Of a stretch of DNA of 64,000 nucleotides, positions 21,009 through 27,816 are shown in pieces. The stretch covers positions 40,615 to 104,614 of the IMG/VR virus record IMGVR_UViG_3300044837_000085. One strand, given 5' to 3'. Below the pieces are notes generated by a model. The model was not told the DNA's origin, made no database searches, and saw only the letters and a list, made by a program, of their open reading frames with translations. The DNA comes from a virus. Positions within the stretch are counted from its first letter, which is position 1; each line of letters opens with the position of its first letter. The position numbers and the translations under genes were made by a program.

Positions 21009-21242
21009 TTATTGCCACTCATCTTCGGTAAACTTCAATCCTCGGCTCTCGAAAGTTTCAGCCAACATCTTCGCCGTTGCTTGTGCTGCGGCCAGCCTAG
21101 TCTCGGCGGTCGCCACCTCGCTCTTGGCGTTTGCTGCCGCGCCTGTGAAGTTCATGACATCGGCGCGGTATTTGGACACAAGCGCGTTGAGGTCCATAAT
21201 TTGGCTTTGTATCGCATCCCATTGATCCTGCGGCGTCGTCAT
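21009..21242 (-). CDS. Helical protein, 77 aa
   Basis: ATG 21242 overlaps the stop of the DUF3309-like gene (TAATG). MTTPQDQWDAIQSQIMDLN, then AEVATAETRLAAAQATAK-type heptads predict a coiled coil. A longer upstream frame is disfavoured. No function assigned. Confidence 0.55.
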   Translation of the reverse strand: MTTPQDQWDAIQSQIMDLNALVSKYRADVMNFTGAAANAKSEVATAETRLAAAQATAKMLAETFESRGLKFTEDEWQ

Positions 21243-21406
21243 TAAAGTCGTCCGAGCAAAAGCAAGATCAGAACAACCACGAGCACCAAACCAATCCCGC
21301 CTCCAAGATATGGACCGCCGCCATAAAATGGCCCGCCGCCAATTCCTGAGAATCCGCCGACCAGTAAAATGATGAGAATGATCACGACTATCGTTCCAAT
21401 TGACAT
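21242..21406 (-). CDS. DUF3309-like small membrane protein, 54 aa
   Basis: ATG 21406 with AAAGGATGA upstream. MSIGTIVVIILIILLVGG, a Gly-rich middle (GGGPFYGGGPYLGGG) and a second hydrophobic end (LVLVVVLILLLLGRL) match the DUF3309 pattern of small membrane proteins common in Proteobacteria and their phages. Role unknown; location among holin-type genes suggests envelope stress or lysis. Confidence 0.7.
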   Translation of the reverse strand: MSIGTIVVIILIILLVGGFSGIGGGPFYGGGPYLGGGIGLVLVVVLILLLLGRL

Positions 21407-21435
21407 AACGGTCATCCTTTATGTTTCGTGATGCT

Positions 21436-21633
21436 CTACGGCGACATCGCCGTGATTGGTGGTTGGATTTCCTCAAACGTCACGCGGTAAAACTTGCCGC
21501 GCTTCAACCTGCCGCGACGCGGGTCCAGATTGTTGGTTACAGTTTCGATTTCAAGCTTCAGGAGGCTGACTTCATAGCCACTATCCATCAGCACTGCGGC
21601 CATGCACTCGGCCTCGAACACAATGGGAGGCAC
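21436..21633 (-). CDS. Small beta-rich protein, 65 aa
   Basis: Begins MPPIVFEAECMAAVLMDSG. Ends ITAMSP just before the DUF3309-like gene. Soluble, with a basic middle (RRGRLKRGKFYRV). No family recognised. Confidence 0.5.
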   Translation of the reverse strand: MPPIVFEAECMAAVLMDSGYEVSLLKLEIETVTNNLDPRRGRLKRGKFYRVTFEEIQPPITAMSP

Positions 21634-21634
21634 T

Positions 21635-22048
21635 TCAATGCTGCCTCAAGAGCGCTACAGCCAAACTTCCAAACGCTGTCAGTATAGAGAGGGCTGATCC
21701 AATGATAACCGCGAGCAACCAAACGCCTGATGATTTTCCGCCTGTCTCCCAGCGGAATTGCTCCAGCTTGGCTGTTCGGTCTGAAAGATCGTTCTTGACC
21801 TCTTTGAGCTGCGTGGCGAGAAGCGTAGAGGCCGCATCCTGATTGGCGCGGAGAACCTTTGCCAGTTCGAGATCGAACGTTTGTTTTTGTGCTGCCAGTT
21901 CATTGATGCGCCGGGTTTCGGCTTCTCTCAGCTCGTCCTGCCTCCGATCGCTTCTTTCCCTTAAATCGTCCTGTCGCCGGATGGCCGCTTCAACGAGGTC
22001 AAGTACGTTCTTGGTCGGGTCAATGACCGTCTTGTATTGATCTGGCAT
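21635..22048 (-). CDS. Tail-anchored coiled-coil protein, 137 aa
   Basis: ATG 22048 with GGGGGCGAGA upstream. Polar coiled coil (about residues 15-100; RRQDELREAETRRINEL) and a C-terminal transmembrane helix (about 108-132; WLLAVIIGSALSILTAFG). Belongs to the membrane gene group of the lysis block. Function unknown; the layout is compatible with a spanin- or holin-associated protein. Confidence 0.6.
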   Translation of the reverse strand: MPDQYKTVIDPTKNVLDLVEAAIRRQDDLRERSDRRQDELREAETRRINELAAQKQTFDLELAKVLRANQDAASTLLATQLKEVKNDLSDRTAKLEQFRWETGGKSSGVWLLAVIIGSALSILTAFGSLAVALLRQH

Positions 22049-22077
22049 TCTCGCCCCCGAAAGGGGCAAAGGCCCCG

Positions 22078-22284
22078 CTAGTGAATGTCACCTTTGTCAA
22101 TTTCAAAGCCATTGGCGAGCACGACATCGTTTAGACGCATCGAAGACCTGACTAAATCCTGCGTTGCGTTTGCGAGTTTGAGCCTGGCTTCATGGAGCTT
22201 TGTTTCCTGCTCCGTGAAGTCCCTATCATTCTGCCCGTAGTCGTCATAAAGCCTACGAAGCTGACTCAGTATCGCGTTCATCAC
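22078..22284 (-). CDS. Coiled-coil protein, 68 aa
   Basis: ATG 22284 overlaps the upstream stop. MMNAILSQLRRLYDDYGQ followed by heptad-like sequence (FTEQETKLHEARLKLAN). Cytoplasmic by composition. No family recognised. Confidence 0.55.
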   Translation of the reverse strand: MMNAILSQLRRLYDDYGQNDRDFTEQETKLHEARLKLANATQDLVRSSMRLNDVVLANGFEIDKGDIH

Positions 22285-22562
22285 TTTGACCTTACTTCTG
22301 CGGCCAAACTCTCAAGCGCGCGGGCTGCATTGTTTGCAGCGATGGCGCTGCCGTGGATCGCTTCGCCTATCCTGTCCGCCGCATCTATTCTCTCGTCATA
22401 GCTTTCGCGAAGCTGGTTCTCCAACATCTGAATGCGGGCATCCTTTTTCTCTTCGCGCTTCTCGGATTTGTAGAGAAAAACCCAAAGGATCACGGCTATG
22501 AGGCCGGGCGGCCCCCATGCCTTAATAAATTCTTGCAGAATGTCCACTTGGCATTTCCTCAT
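22281..22562 (-). CDS. Holin-like single-pass protein, 93 aa
   Basis: ATG 22562; an in-frame GTG at 22547 has the better-spaced site. A transmembrane helix (about residues 18-31; GLIAVILWVFLYK) is followed by a charged coiled coil (SEKREEKKDARIQML). This one-helix-plus-coil layout resembles BhlA/UviB-type holin-like proteins. Its stop overlaps the next gene. The 122 bases upstream (22563-22684) hold no clear start codon. Confidence 0.55.
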   Translation of the reverse strand: MRKCQVDILQEFIKAWGPPGLIAVILWVFLYKSEKREEKKDARIQMLENQLRESYDERIDAADRIGEAIHGSAIAANNAARALESLAAEVRSK

Positions 22563-22684
22563 TCCTAGCTCGTTAACTTCTGTCCGCTAGGAATCATCCC
22601 AGCCGTCGATCGGGATTGCGCCCGGTTGGCGGTCAGGGTCGTCGCTGCGCCTCGAACGCAACGGCGGCCCGCCTCTTAATTCCT

Positions 22685-23287
22685 TTATTGCCCGTTACGC
22701 AGTCGTGACATCTTGTCCTTGGCGTCCTGCATGTCACGTTCGTTCTGCTTGATGAATGTCTCCAACTGAAGAACGCGGGTCTGCAGCATTGTGTCGTTTT
22801 GATCTTTGGATAGTGCCAGCTTGACCGTGGCGAGTTGCCCCTGCAATGACTGCAACTGCGTGAATGCAAGCTTGGAAGCCATTTCTGCCGATTCCATCGC
22901 GGATGCGTTCTGGCTCTTGGAGATGGTGCCAAGCGTCTTGGTTAGCTCCCCGAGGCTTCCGGTGATTTCTGTTTTGATGTCGTTCTGATTCTTGACCACT
23001 TCCCTTTTGGTGTCGTCGATCTTGACTCCGACCTCCTTCTTCACGCCACTTATCGACTCCTCCAGTGTTCGATCTGTGACCAGGGTCTTGCCGCCCATAC
23101 CAACCCAGCCCTGCCACGCGAAGCCGAGTACGGTGACTACCGCGATGATGATCAACGCTCCCTTGTAGTACGGACCCATCTTCTTGTTGAAGCTGTTGAC
23201 GAGAACAGGATTGTTTTCGCGCAACTCCCGCTTGGTGACGGGATGAGGTCGAGTTCGACGCCGCACCGTCTTCTTTGGTGCACTCAC
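22685..23287 (-). CDS. Membrane-anchored coiled-coil protein, 200 aa
   Basis: Begins MSAPKKTVRRRTRPHPVTK, a basic N-terminus, then a transmembrane helix (about residues 42-58; GALIIIAVVTVLGFAW). The remaining 140 residues form a coiled coil. In orientation it is an N-in membrane protein with a long exterior coil. Overlaps its neighbour by 4 bases. It could help bridge the envelope during lysis, but no spanin lipoprotein partner is seen. Confidence 0.65.
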   Translation of the reverse strand: MSAPKKTVRRRTRPHPVTKRELRENNPVLVNSFNKKMGPYYKGALIIIAVVTVLGFAWQGWVGMGGKTLVTDRTLEESISGVKKEVGVKIDDTKREVVKNQNDIKTEITGSLGELTKTLGTISKSQNASAMESAEMASKLAFTQLQSLQGQLATVKLALSKDQNDTMLQTRVLQLETFIKQNERDMQDAKDKMSRLRNGQ

Positions 23288-23802
23288 CTGATAATCTGCA
23301 CTGGCAATGTCTTTGGCTGGACTGCAAGCGTGGCGGCCATCCGCTGGCTTCCCCTGAGCATCATGCGATCACCGAACCAGAATCCAATGATGGCACCGAA
23401 CATGGCCTGAGTTTCATCCGGCCACAGCACCTTGACGAGTTGTCCAAGGTCGTAGCCGCTGTTCACCGCATAGATGAACATGAACACCTCTAGAAGAATC
23501 CAGAGATGGAAGAAAACCAGAGTGACATAGGGTCTGACAAATACGGCCAATCCGTCAACAAACTTGTTGCCAGAAGAGCCGCTGCCAAAACTGTAAATAT
23601 GGTCTGCCTGTCGAATATCAGCCTGAGCGTTAGCGAGATCAACCTGTAGCGCCACGCCGTCCTTAGTAGCCTGGAGCTGGAGTTCGGCCATTGCGAGTTG
23701 CTGGGCATTGGTCGCCTTCAGGGTGAAGAATTGAATGATCGCCGGGACCATGCCGGCAAGCGCACCTAAAATTGCCGGGAGAGCGGCGAGAACAGCTATC
23801 AT
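23284..23802 (-). CDS. GTA-type 3TM holin-like protein, 172 aa
   Basis: MIAVLAALPAILGALAG is a hydrophobic start, with a helical middle and two more hydrophobic segments (VRPYVTLVFFHLWILLEVFMF, split by the RPYVT motif, and AMFGAIIGFWFGDRMML). The RP...W...W-F-G-x-R layout fits the three-transmembrane GTA_holin family. Probably controls access of the endolysin to the cell wall. Coupled to the next gene by a 4-base overlap. Confidence 0.7.
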   Translation of the reverse strand: MIAVLAALPAILGALAGMVPAIIQFFTLKATNAQQLAMAELQLQATKDGVALQVDLANAQADIRQADHIYSFGSGSSGNKFVDGLAVFVRPYVTLVFFHLWILLEVFMFIYAVNSGYDLGQLVKVLWPDETQAMFGAIIGFWFGDRMMLRGSQRMAATLAVQPKTLPVQIIR

Positions 23803-24038
23803 GTTTTTTTCGCCATATCTTGAATGGTGGCGTCCTTTGTTGCCGAACCGGATGATGAGCCAACCCAGAAGCTCACGACTTGCCCAAACGCCGCCCCGAG
23901 CGCACCGAGCATAACCAACATGACCTCTGGCGGAGCGTTGCCTTGCGTCTTGGTCGTAATCACGATAACCAGAATTACCATAAATCCAGTGGTGACGATC
24001 ACGGAAACCACAACCCTGCCCCAGTCGTTCAGTCCCAC
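23799..24038 (-). CDS. Holin-like two-pass protein, 79 aa
   Basis: MGLNDWGRVVVSVIVTTGF opens a first helix and MLVMLGALGAAFGQVVSFW a second, followed by VGSSSGSATKDATIQDM, a tail shared by many phage and alphaproteobacterial holin-like proteins. Located between the endolysin and the 3TM holin-like gene. Likely the second member of a holin pair. Confidence 0.7.
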   Translation of the reverse strand: MGLNDWGRVVVSVIVTTGFMVILVIVITTKTQGNAPPEVMLVMLGALGAAFGQVVSFWVGSSSGSATKDATIQDMAKKT

Positions 24039-24039
24039 G

Positions 24040-24954
24040 CTATTTTGCCTTCGGTTTGAAGAGATCGAGGAATCTACCCCAGAAGGTTGGCGCCAGATCG
24101 GTACGGGCTTTGGTGCCCGGTGGCGGCAGGACGATTTCCGGCGGGACGGGTATCGTTGGGATGGGCTTGCCAGACAATAGCGCGGCGTCCAATGCGGTAA
24201 ACGTCGCCGGGCCTACCAGACCATCAACAACAAGGTTTTGACTCATCTGGAACGCGCGCACGGCGTTCCGCGTGGCAGGCCCGACCGCCCCGTCGACCGC
24301 TAGAACCGGATTGGCGCCAAGTTTGTTCAGCGTGGTTTGCAGCCATACACCGTCATGGATGGTGGCAGGGACCGGCGGCAGGATGGGGCCGGCAACACTG
24401 CCGTCCATTTTGATCGAGGCGTCCAGCGCCATCATCGCCAGCAATAGTCCGGCGCATCCCGGCTGCGTGTCGACAGTGCTCGGATCGTAAACCCCGTCCG
24501 CGATGTACTTGCCTGAGACGTACTGATCGGTTTCTGCCCATAGGTACGGCGAGGGCCTACCCTTGTTGGCGTAGCCAACCCCGTTGTAGAGTTCCAGATT
24601 CGTCAGCACCTCGCCCGCGTTCCGCCATTTCTTTCGCGCGAGGTAAGGACCACAGTTCACGAGAGCATCGATCGCGACAGCCTCCCATGTGCCTGCGGGG
24701 CGGCCTGCAGGAACGTGAATGGAAGGTTGGTTGATCGGGTCGCCCTGAGCCAGCGAACGCGACCAGTTCTGCGACGACTCCCGCTCATGGATCACAGCGA
24801 TGACGAACCATGGGACACCGGTCTTGGCTTCGACCGCCTGATAGCGCGCCTTTGCCGCGACCAGGTTCTTGGAGATTGCGTTGAAATTTCGCGTCAGCTT
24901 TGCGTTAGGCCAGCGGCTAGCGTTCGCCTGCGTCAGCGCGGCAACATCGACCAT
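24040..24954 (-). CDS. Endolysin: muramidase domain plus peptidoglycan-binding domain, 304 aa
   Basis: N-terminal about 190 residues form a phage lysozyme-like domain: FVIAVIHERESSQNW (Glu57 and Glu59 candidates for catalysis), then LAQGDP and a C-terminal aromatic part. Residues about 205-262 form a PG_binding_1 repeat (LAVDGAVGPATRNAVRAFQ). A Pro-rich linker and a short tail follow. No signal peptide, so export needs the holins encoded just downstream. Degrades peptidoglycan at the end of the lytic cycle. Confidence 0.85.
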   Translation of the reverse strand: MVDVAALTQANASRWPNAKLTRNFNAISKNLVAAKARYQAVEAKTGVPWFVIAVIHERESSQNWSRSLAQGDPINQPSIHVPAGRPAGTWEAVAIDALVNCGPYLARKKWRNAGEVLTNLELYNGVGYANKGRPSPYLWAETDQYVSGKYIADGVYDPSTVDTQPGCAGLLLAMMALDASIKMDGSVAGPILPPVPATIHDGVWLQTTLNKLGANPVLAVDGAVGPATRNAVRAFQMSQNLVVDGLVGPATFTALDAALLSGKPIPTIPVPPEIVLPPPGTKARTDLAPTFWGRFLDLFKPKAK

Positions 24955-24963
24955 ATGATTTTC

Positions 24964-25503
24964 CTAGACTTTGTTCTGAGCGAGAATTTCGTTCATGGTG
25001 AACACCCGCCCGAAAAGCATCACGATGTCGTCGTGACATGCTGCGATCGGAAGCCAGTTGATGTATTCGGAGACGGGAATCAGGTGATCGAACTTTTGAT
25101 CCAGCGCATGCCATTCGTTGGCGAGGTACGCGGCACACCACGCATGCGGAATATGCCCGTCCAGCGCTTCGATTGATTTGATCTGCCCGACCACCAGACG
25201 AACCGGAACGCCAGCCTCCGCGAGCAGCGCGTATTTCAGGATCGCATAGTCTTCGCAATCGCCGTGACCGAGTTGGAGCGTGTCTGACGGCCTCTGCCAG
25301 ACGTCCTGGCCTTCGGGTTCGGCCTGATACTTGATCAGCCGGTTGACAGCGAGATTGAGCGCGGCTGGTGACTTTTGCGAAAGGTCTTTCGCCGTAACGC
25401 CGTCAAGCTTCAACGCGGATTTTACCGTTCCCCATTTGATTCGCATGGGATCATCAGGTCCGGCCGCGAACGACCGATACCCTGCAAAGCTGAGTTCGGT
25501 CAT
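24964..25503 (-). CDS. Transglutaminase-like cysteine peptidase (BTLCP/LapG-like), 179 aa
   Basis: Cys83 in GDCEDYAILK, His120 in IPHAWCA and Asp135 in HALDQKFD make a transglutaminase-fold catalytic triad in the order Cys-His-Asp. LapG-type members cut the N-terminus of large surface adhesins in the periplasm and release biofilm cells; others are uncharacterised. There is no signal peptide here. Position between tail genes and endolysin suggests use on a tail or envelope protein, or release with lysis. The substrate is unknown. Confidence 0.75.
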   Translation of the reverse strand: MTELSFAGYRSFAAGPDDPMRIKWGTVKSALKLDGVTAKDLSQKSPAALNLAVNRLIKYQAEPEGQDVWQRPSDTLQLGHGDCEDYAILKYALLAEAGVPVRLVVGQIKSIEALDGHIPHAWCAAYLANEWHALDQKFDHLIPVSEYINWLPIAACHDDIVMLFGRVFTMNEILAQNKV

Positions 25504-25859
25504 TATGGCCCCGGAGCGACTGGAATGTTTTGCGGTGTGGTGGTGATGTCCGCAGCAACGGTATCTGCTGCGACCGTCAGCAAGTCTGGATCGGCCACGA
25601 TATCCACCACAAAAACGAGCGGTGCCATCCCTGAGTTCGTCACGGTAACGGTGAGACCCGGTGAGACCTGAACCTTTGGCGTCAGCACCAGAGTAAACGT
25701 GTTGTTGCTGCCAAGCTGGACGCCCGCAACGAGGCTGGCTGGGTTACTCGATACAGCTTGAGGGCTGGAATTGGCCGGCCAAGGCTGGGCAACACCTGCG
25801 GCGTTCTGCGGCTTGATCGAGAAGGTCCAAACCTTGTCGTTATAAAGCTGGAAGTTCAT
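25503..25859 (-). CDS. Beta-sandwich tail-associated protein, 118 aa
   Basis: ATG 25859 with AGGAGCC upstream. MNFQLYNDKVWTFSIKP, then a Ser/Val/Thr-rich beta region with tandem Ig-like strands (NTFTLVLTPKVQVSPGL). Adjacent to tail genes and lysis genes. Probably a small tail or fibre accessory protein. Confidence 0.55.
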   Translation of the reverse strand: MNFQLYNDKVWTFSIKPQNAAGVAQPWPANSSPQAVSSNPASLVAGVQLGSNNTFTLVLTPKVQVSPGLTVTVTNSGMAPLVFVVDIVADPDLLTVAADTVAADITTTPQNIPVAPGP

Positions 25860-25997
25860 TTTGGTGGCTCCTTGTGGATTGCGCAACTCAAAAAATTTGA
25901 GTCACGTCAAGTAGTTAGAATGGTTGATAACAACCGGCTTTACTCTGCGCGGTTGCGTAGGCTAGTATTCCTTTGAAAATGGGGGAATCCTTGGCCA

Positions 25998-26102
25998 ATG
26001 ACAGATAACGACTTTGCAAACCAAGCATTGGTCATCACACTAGCCGCCTTCGTGATAATTTTGATCGCAGCCGGAGCCGTTATATATTTCGCCATAGCGT
26101 GA
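25998..26102 (+). CDS. Membrane microprotein on the opposite strand, 34 aa
   Basis: ATG 25998, 105 bases, the only gene-like signal in 25860-26103. MTDNDFANQALVITLAAF and one helix up to IYFAIA. Opposite to all surrounding genes; a purine-rich GGGGGAA lies about 12 bases upstream. It would need its own promoter. Moderate evidence only. Confidence 0.35.
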   Translation: MTDNDFANQALVITLAAFVIILIAAGAVIYFAIA

Positions 26103-26103
26103 G

Positions 26104-26931
26104 TTAGGGAACACCGACCGCAGTCATATAAGTGCGGAGGCGATTGTATAAATTAGTCACATCGGTTGAGTTTAAAGACGACCCCATGCTCGCCATCGCG
26201 ATCTGGTGGGTCGATATGACAAGCGTACTGCTATCATAATGATACTGGGCGCAGACGGGGAAGTTGTGGTTCAGGGGGGCGTGCGAGTTGTCGGTTGCGG
26301 TAAGAACGCTGCTGCCGTTTTTGTAACCCTGAACCGCAGTTGAAGAGGATCGGTTGGCTATGAAATGCCCAACTGGAGAGGCGTTGGTGACGCCGCTGAT
26401 CGCTGAACCGTTGATCCGAAAATATGCGTTCCCGTCGTTGTAACGCGGGAATATCTCCGTCTCGCCAAGAAAAGAATCAATGCCCATTGGTGAGAGGGCG
26501 ACGCCACCTATGTCGATCACGCTCCACAGAGAAATATGAGATGAATTTTGCACATAGTTGGGAGAGCCCGCGGTAGAGGGGTTGAACCCGCTATCGATGT
26601 AGTTCCCCGATACTCCGGTGAACCCACGGTCGGCCGTGAACGTCGGTGCAGTAACCAGGGTCGCATTGTAGCTAGACGAAACCAGATTGAGCAGCGCTGT
26701 CGTGCTATCCTGCGTCGCATAGACTTGCAGCCAGTCGAACTTGGCGAAAAGAGAATCTGTATCCAGACCGTTGATGAAATCGATATACGCGTTTCTATGC
26801 GTCGTATCGAGCCCTGAGGTTCTGGCGAGAAAAGCCGTTGCATTAGGGCCAGGGGCAGCCCCGCCTCCGCCACCTCCGCCGCCACTAGTAAAAACGCGAG
26901 TTCTGGCTATTATCTGAGGACTAAACAGCAC
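26104..26931 (-). CDS. LamG-like tail protein (duplicate of the tail-tip C-terminus), 275 aa
   Basis: GTG 26931 chosen; it overlaps the previous gene's end. An N-terminal stretch with a Gly8 linker precedes a concanavalin/LamG-like domain, FLARTSGLDTTHRNAY to YNRLRTYMTAVGVP. The last 220 residues are strikingly similar to the C-terminus of the 27817 protein (same AFLAR/GLD, RGFTG, GYIDSGFNP, SHISLW and AVGVP landmarks). Possibly a carbohydrate-binding receptor or tail-fibre module, now duplicated as a stand-alone protein. Confidence 0.65.
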   Translation of the reverse strand: MLFSPQIIARTRVFTSGGGGGGGGAAPGPNATAFLARTSGLDTTHRNAYIDFINGLDTDSLFAKFDWLQVYATQDSTTALLNLVSSSYNATLVTAPTFTADRGFTGVSGNYIDSGFNPSTAGSPNYVQNSSHISLWSVIDIGGVALSPMGIDSFLGETEIFPRYNDGNAYFRINGSAISGVTNASPVGHFIANRSSSTAVQGYKNGSSVLTATDNSHAPLNHNFPVCAQYHYDSSTLVISTHQIAMASMGSSLNSTDVTNLYNRLRTYMTAVGVP

Positions 26932-27622
26932 GCGCTTGCCAGCCTCTCGCCGTGCCGATGATGGTCGTGGAGTTGGCAGATGGCGTGAAAGCCTCAACCG
27001 CCTGATATTGGATGTATAGTGTTTTTGCGCCGGATGTTGGCTTGGTTGTTATGAACCCGCCCGCCTGCGAATAATTGGTCTCGTTGAATGACGGGACGAG
27101 TCTTCCGACAGCCCCGTCAGAAAAGCCCGTCTCCATGTAGCCCATGAAAGCGCCGATATAGCCGGCCTTCTTTTGCGAATATGCCGCGTTGTCTCCAGCT
27201 CCTACACCCGTTGATGCGGTCGGATCGCTGTTGAACAGATATGCGCGAAGCTTCTTGCCGGCCAACCCCGTGTCAGTCGATGATATCAAAATCTCGCTGA
27301 TGAAAATCGGGTCATCGTTCACATCGGAAATCGTGGCTGACAGCGCTGTGACAGAGCCCGCCGTGGCGTTATCAGAAATCGAATCCGCCGCAGTATAGGC
27401 AGTTGTATTCGCCGGTCTTGTCAGAGTGGAAAACGAGACGGAAAATGCTCGGTTAGAAAGTCCGCTGGTATTACGAATCAAGGCGCCGGAAGTAGAAACA
27501 ATAGAACCGCCAGCACCATCACCAAGAACCGTAACCGCAGATACGGCCGACCCGTCATCCCATTCCCGCGCTGTGAATGGCGTGCCGCTTCCGTCTCTGT
27601 AGCTTTTAGTAGTAGCCGCCAT
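26921..27622 (-). CDS. Tail-associated protein, 233 aa
   Basis: Starts MAATTKSYRDGSGTPFTAR. Beta-rich with Ser/Thr repeats (TVLGDGAGGSIVSTS), a middle typical of phage tail or baseplate surface proteins (ISDVNDDPIFISEILISS) and an aromatic end (GTARGWQARAV). Overlaps the 27622 gene and the LamG gene. Specific role not recognised. Confidence 0.6.
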   Translation of the reverse strand: MAATTKSYRDGSGTPFTAREWDDGSAVSAVTVLGDGAGGSIVSTSGALIRNTSGLSNRAFSVSFSTLTRPANTTAYTAADSISDNATAGSVTALSATISDVNDDPIFISEILISSTDTGLAGKKLRAYLFNSDPTASTGVGAGDNAAYSQKKAGYIGAFMGYMETGFSDGAVGRLVPSFNETNYSQAGGFITTKPTSGAKTLYIQYQAVEAFTPSANSTTIIGTARGWQARAV

Positions 27623-27816
27623 TACCGCACCCTGTGGTGTTGAATAAAGCCGTTATAGAATTTCGAGAAGTCGTGGCTGTACGTGACCGTCGATGGGTCG
27701 TAGGCATCCGGGTCCAGCAATGATCCGGGCGTGATAACGACAGGTGTCGTTCCGCTGCTCGCCCCGATATTCCCAGGTTCGAATACAGAGTTGATACAGC
27801 TATCAAGGATGGGCAT
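27622..27816 (-). CDS. Small tail-associated protein, 64 aa
   Basis: Starts MPILDSCINSVFEPGNIGA; its stop overlaps the next start (TAATG). Short beta-like sequence ending KFYNGFIQHHRVR. Sits directly behind the tail-tip gene. Function unknown. Confidence 0.55.
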   Translation of the reverse strand: MPILDSCINSVFEPGNIGASSGTTPVVITPGSLLDPDAYDPSTVTYSHDFSKFYNGFIQHHRVR

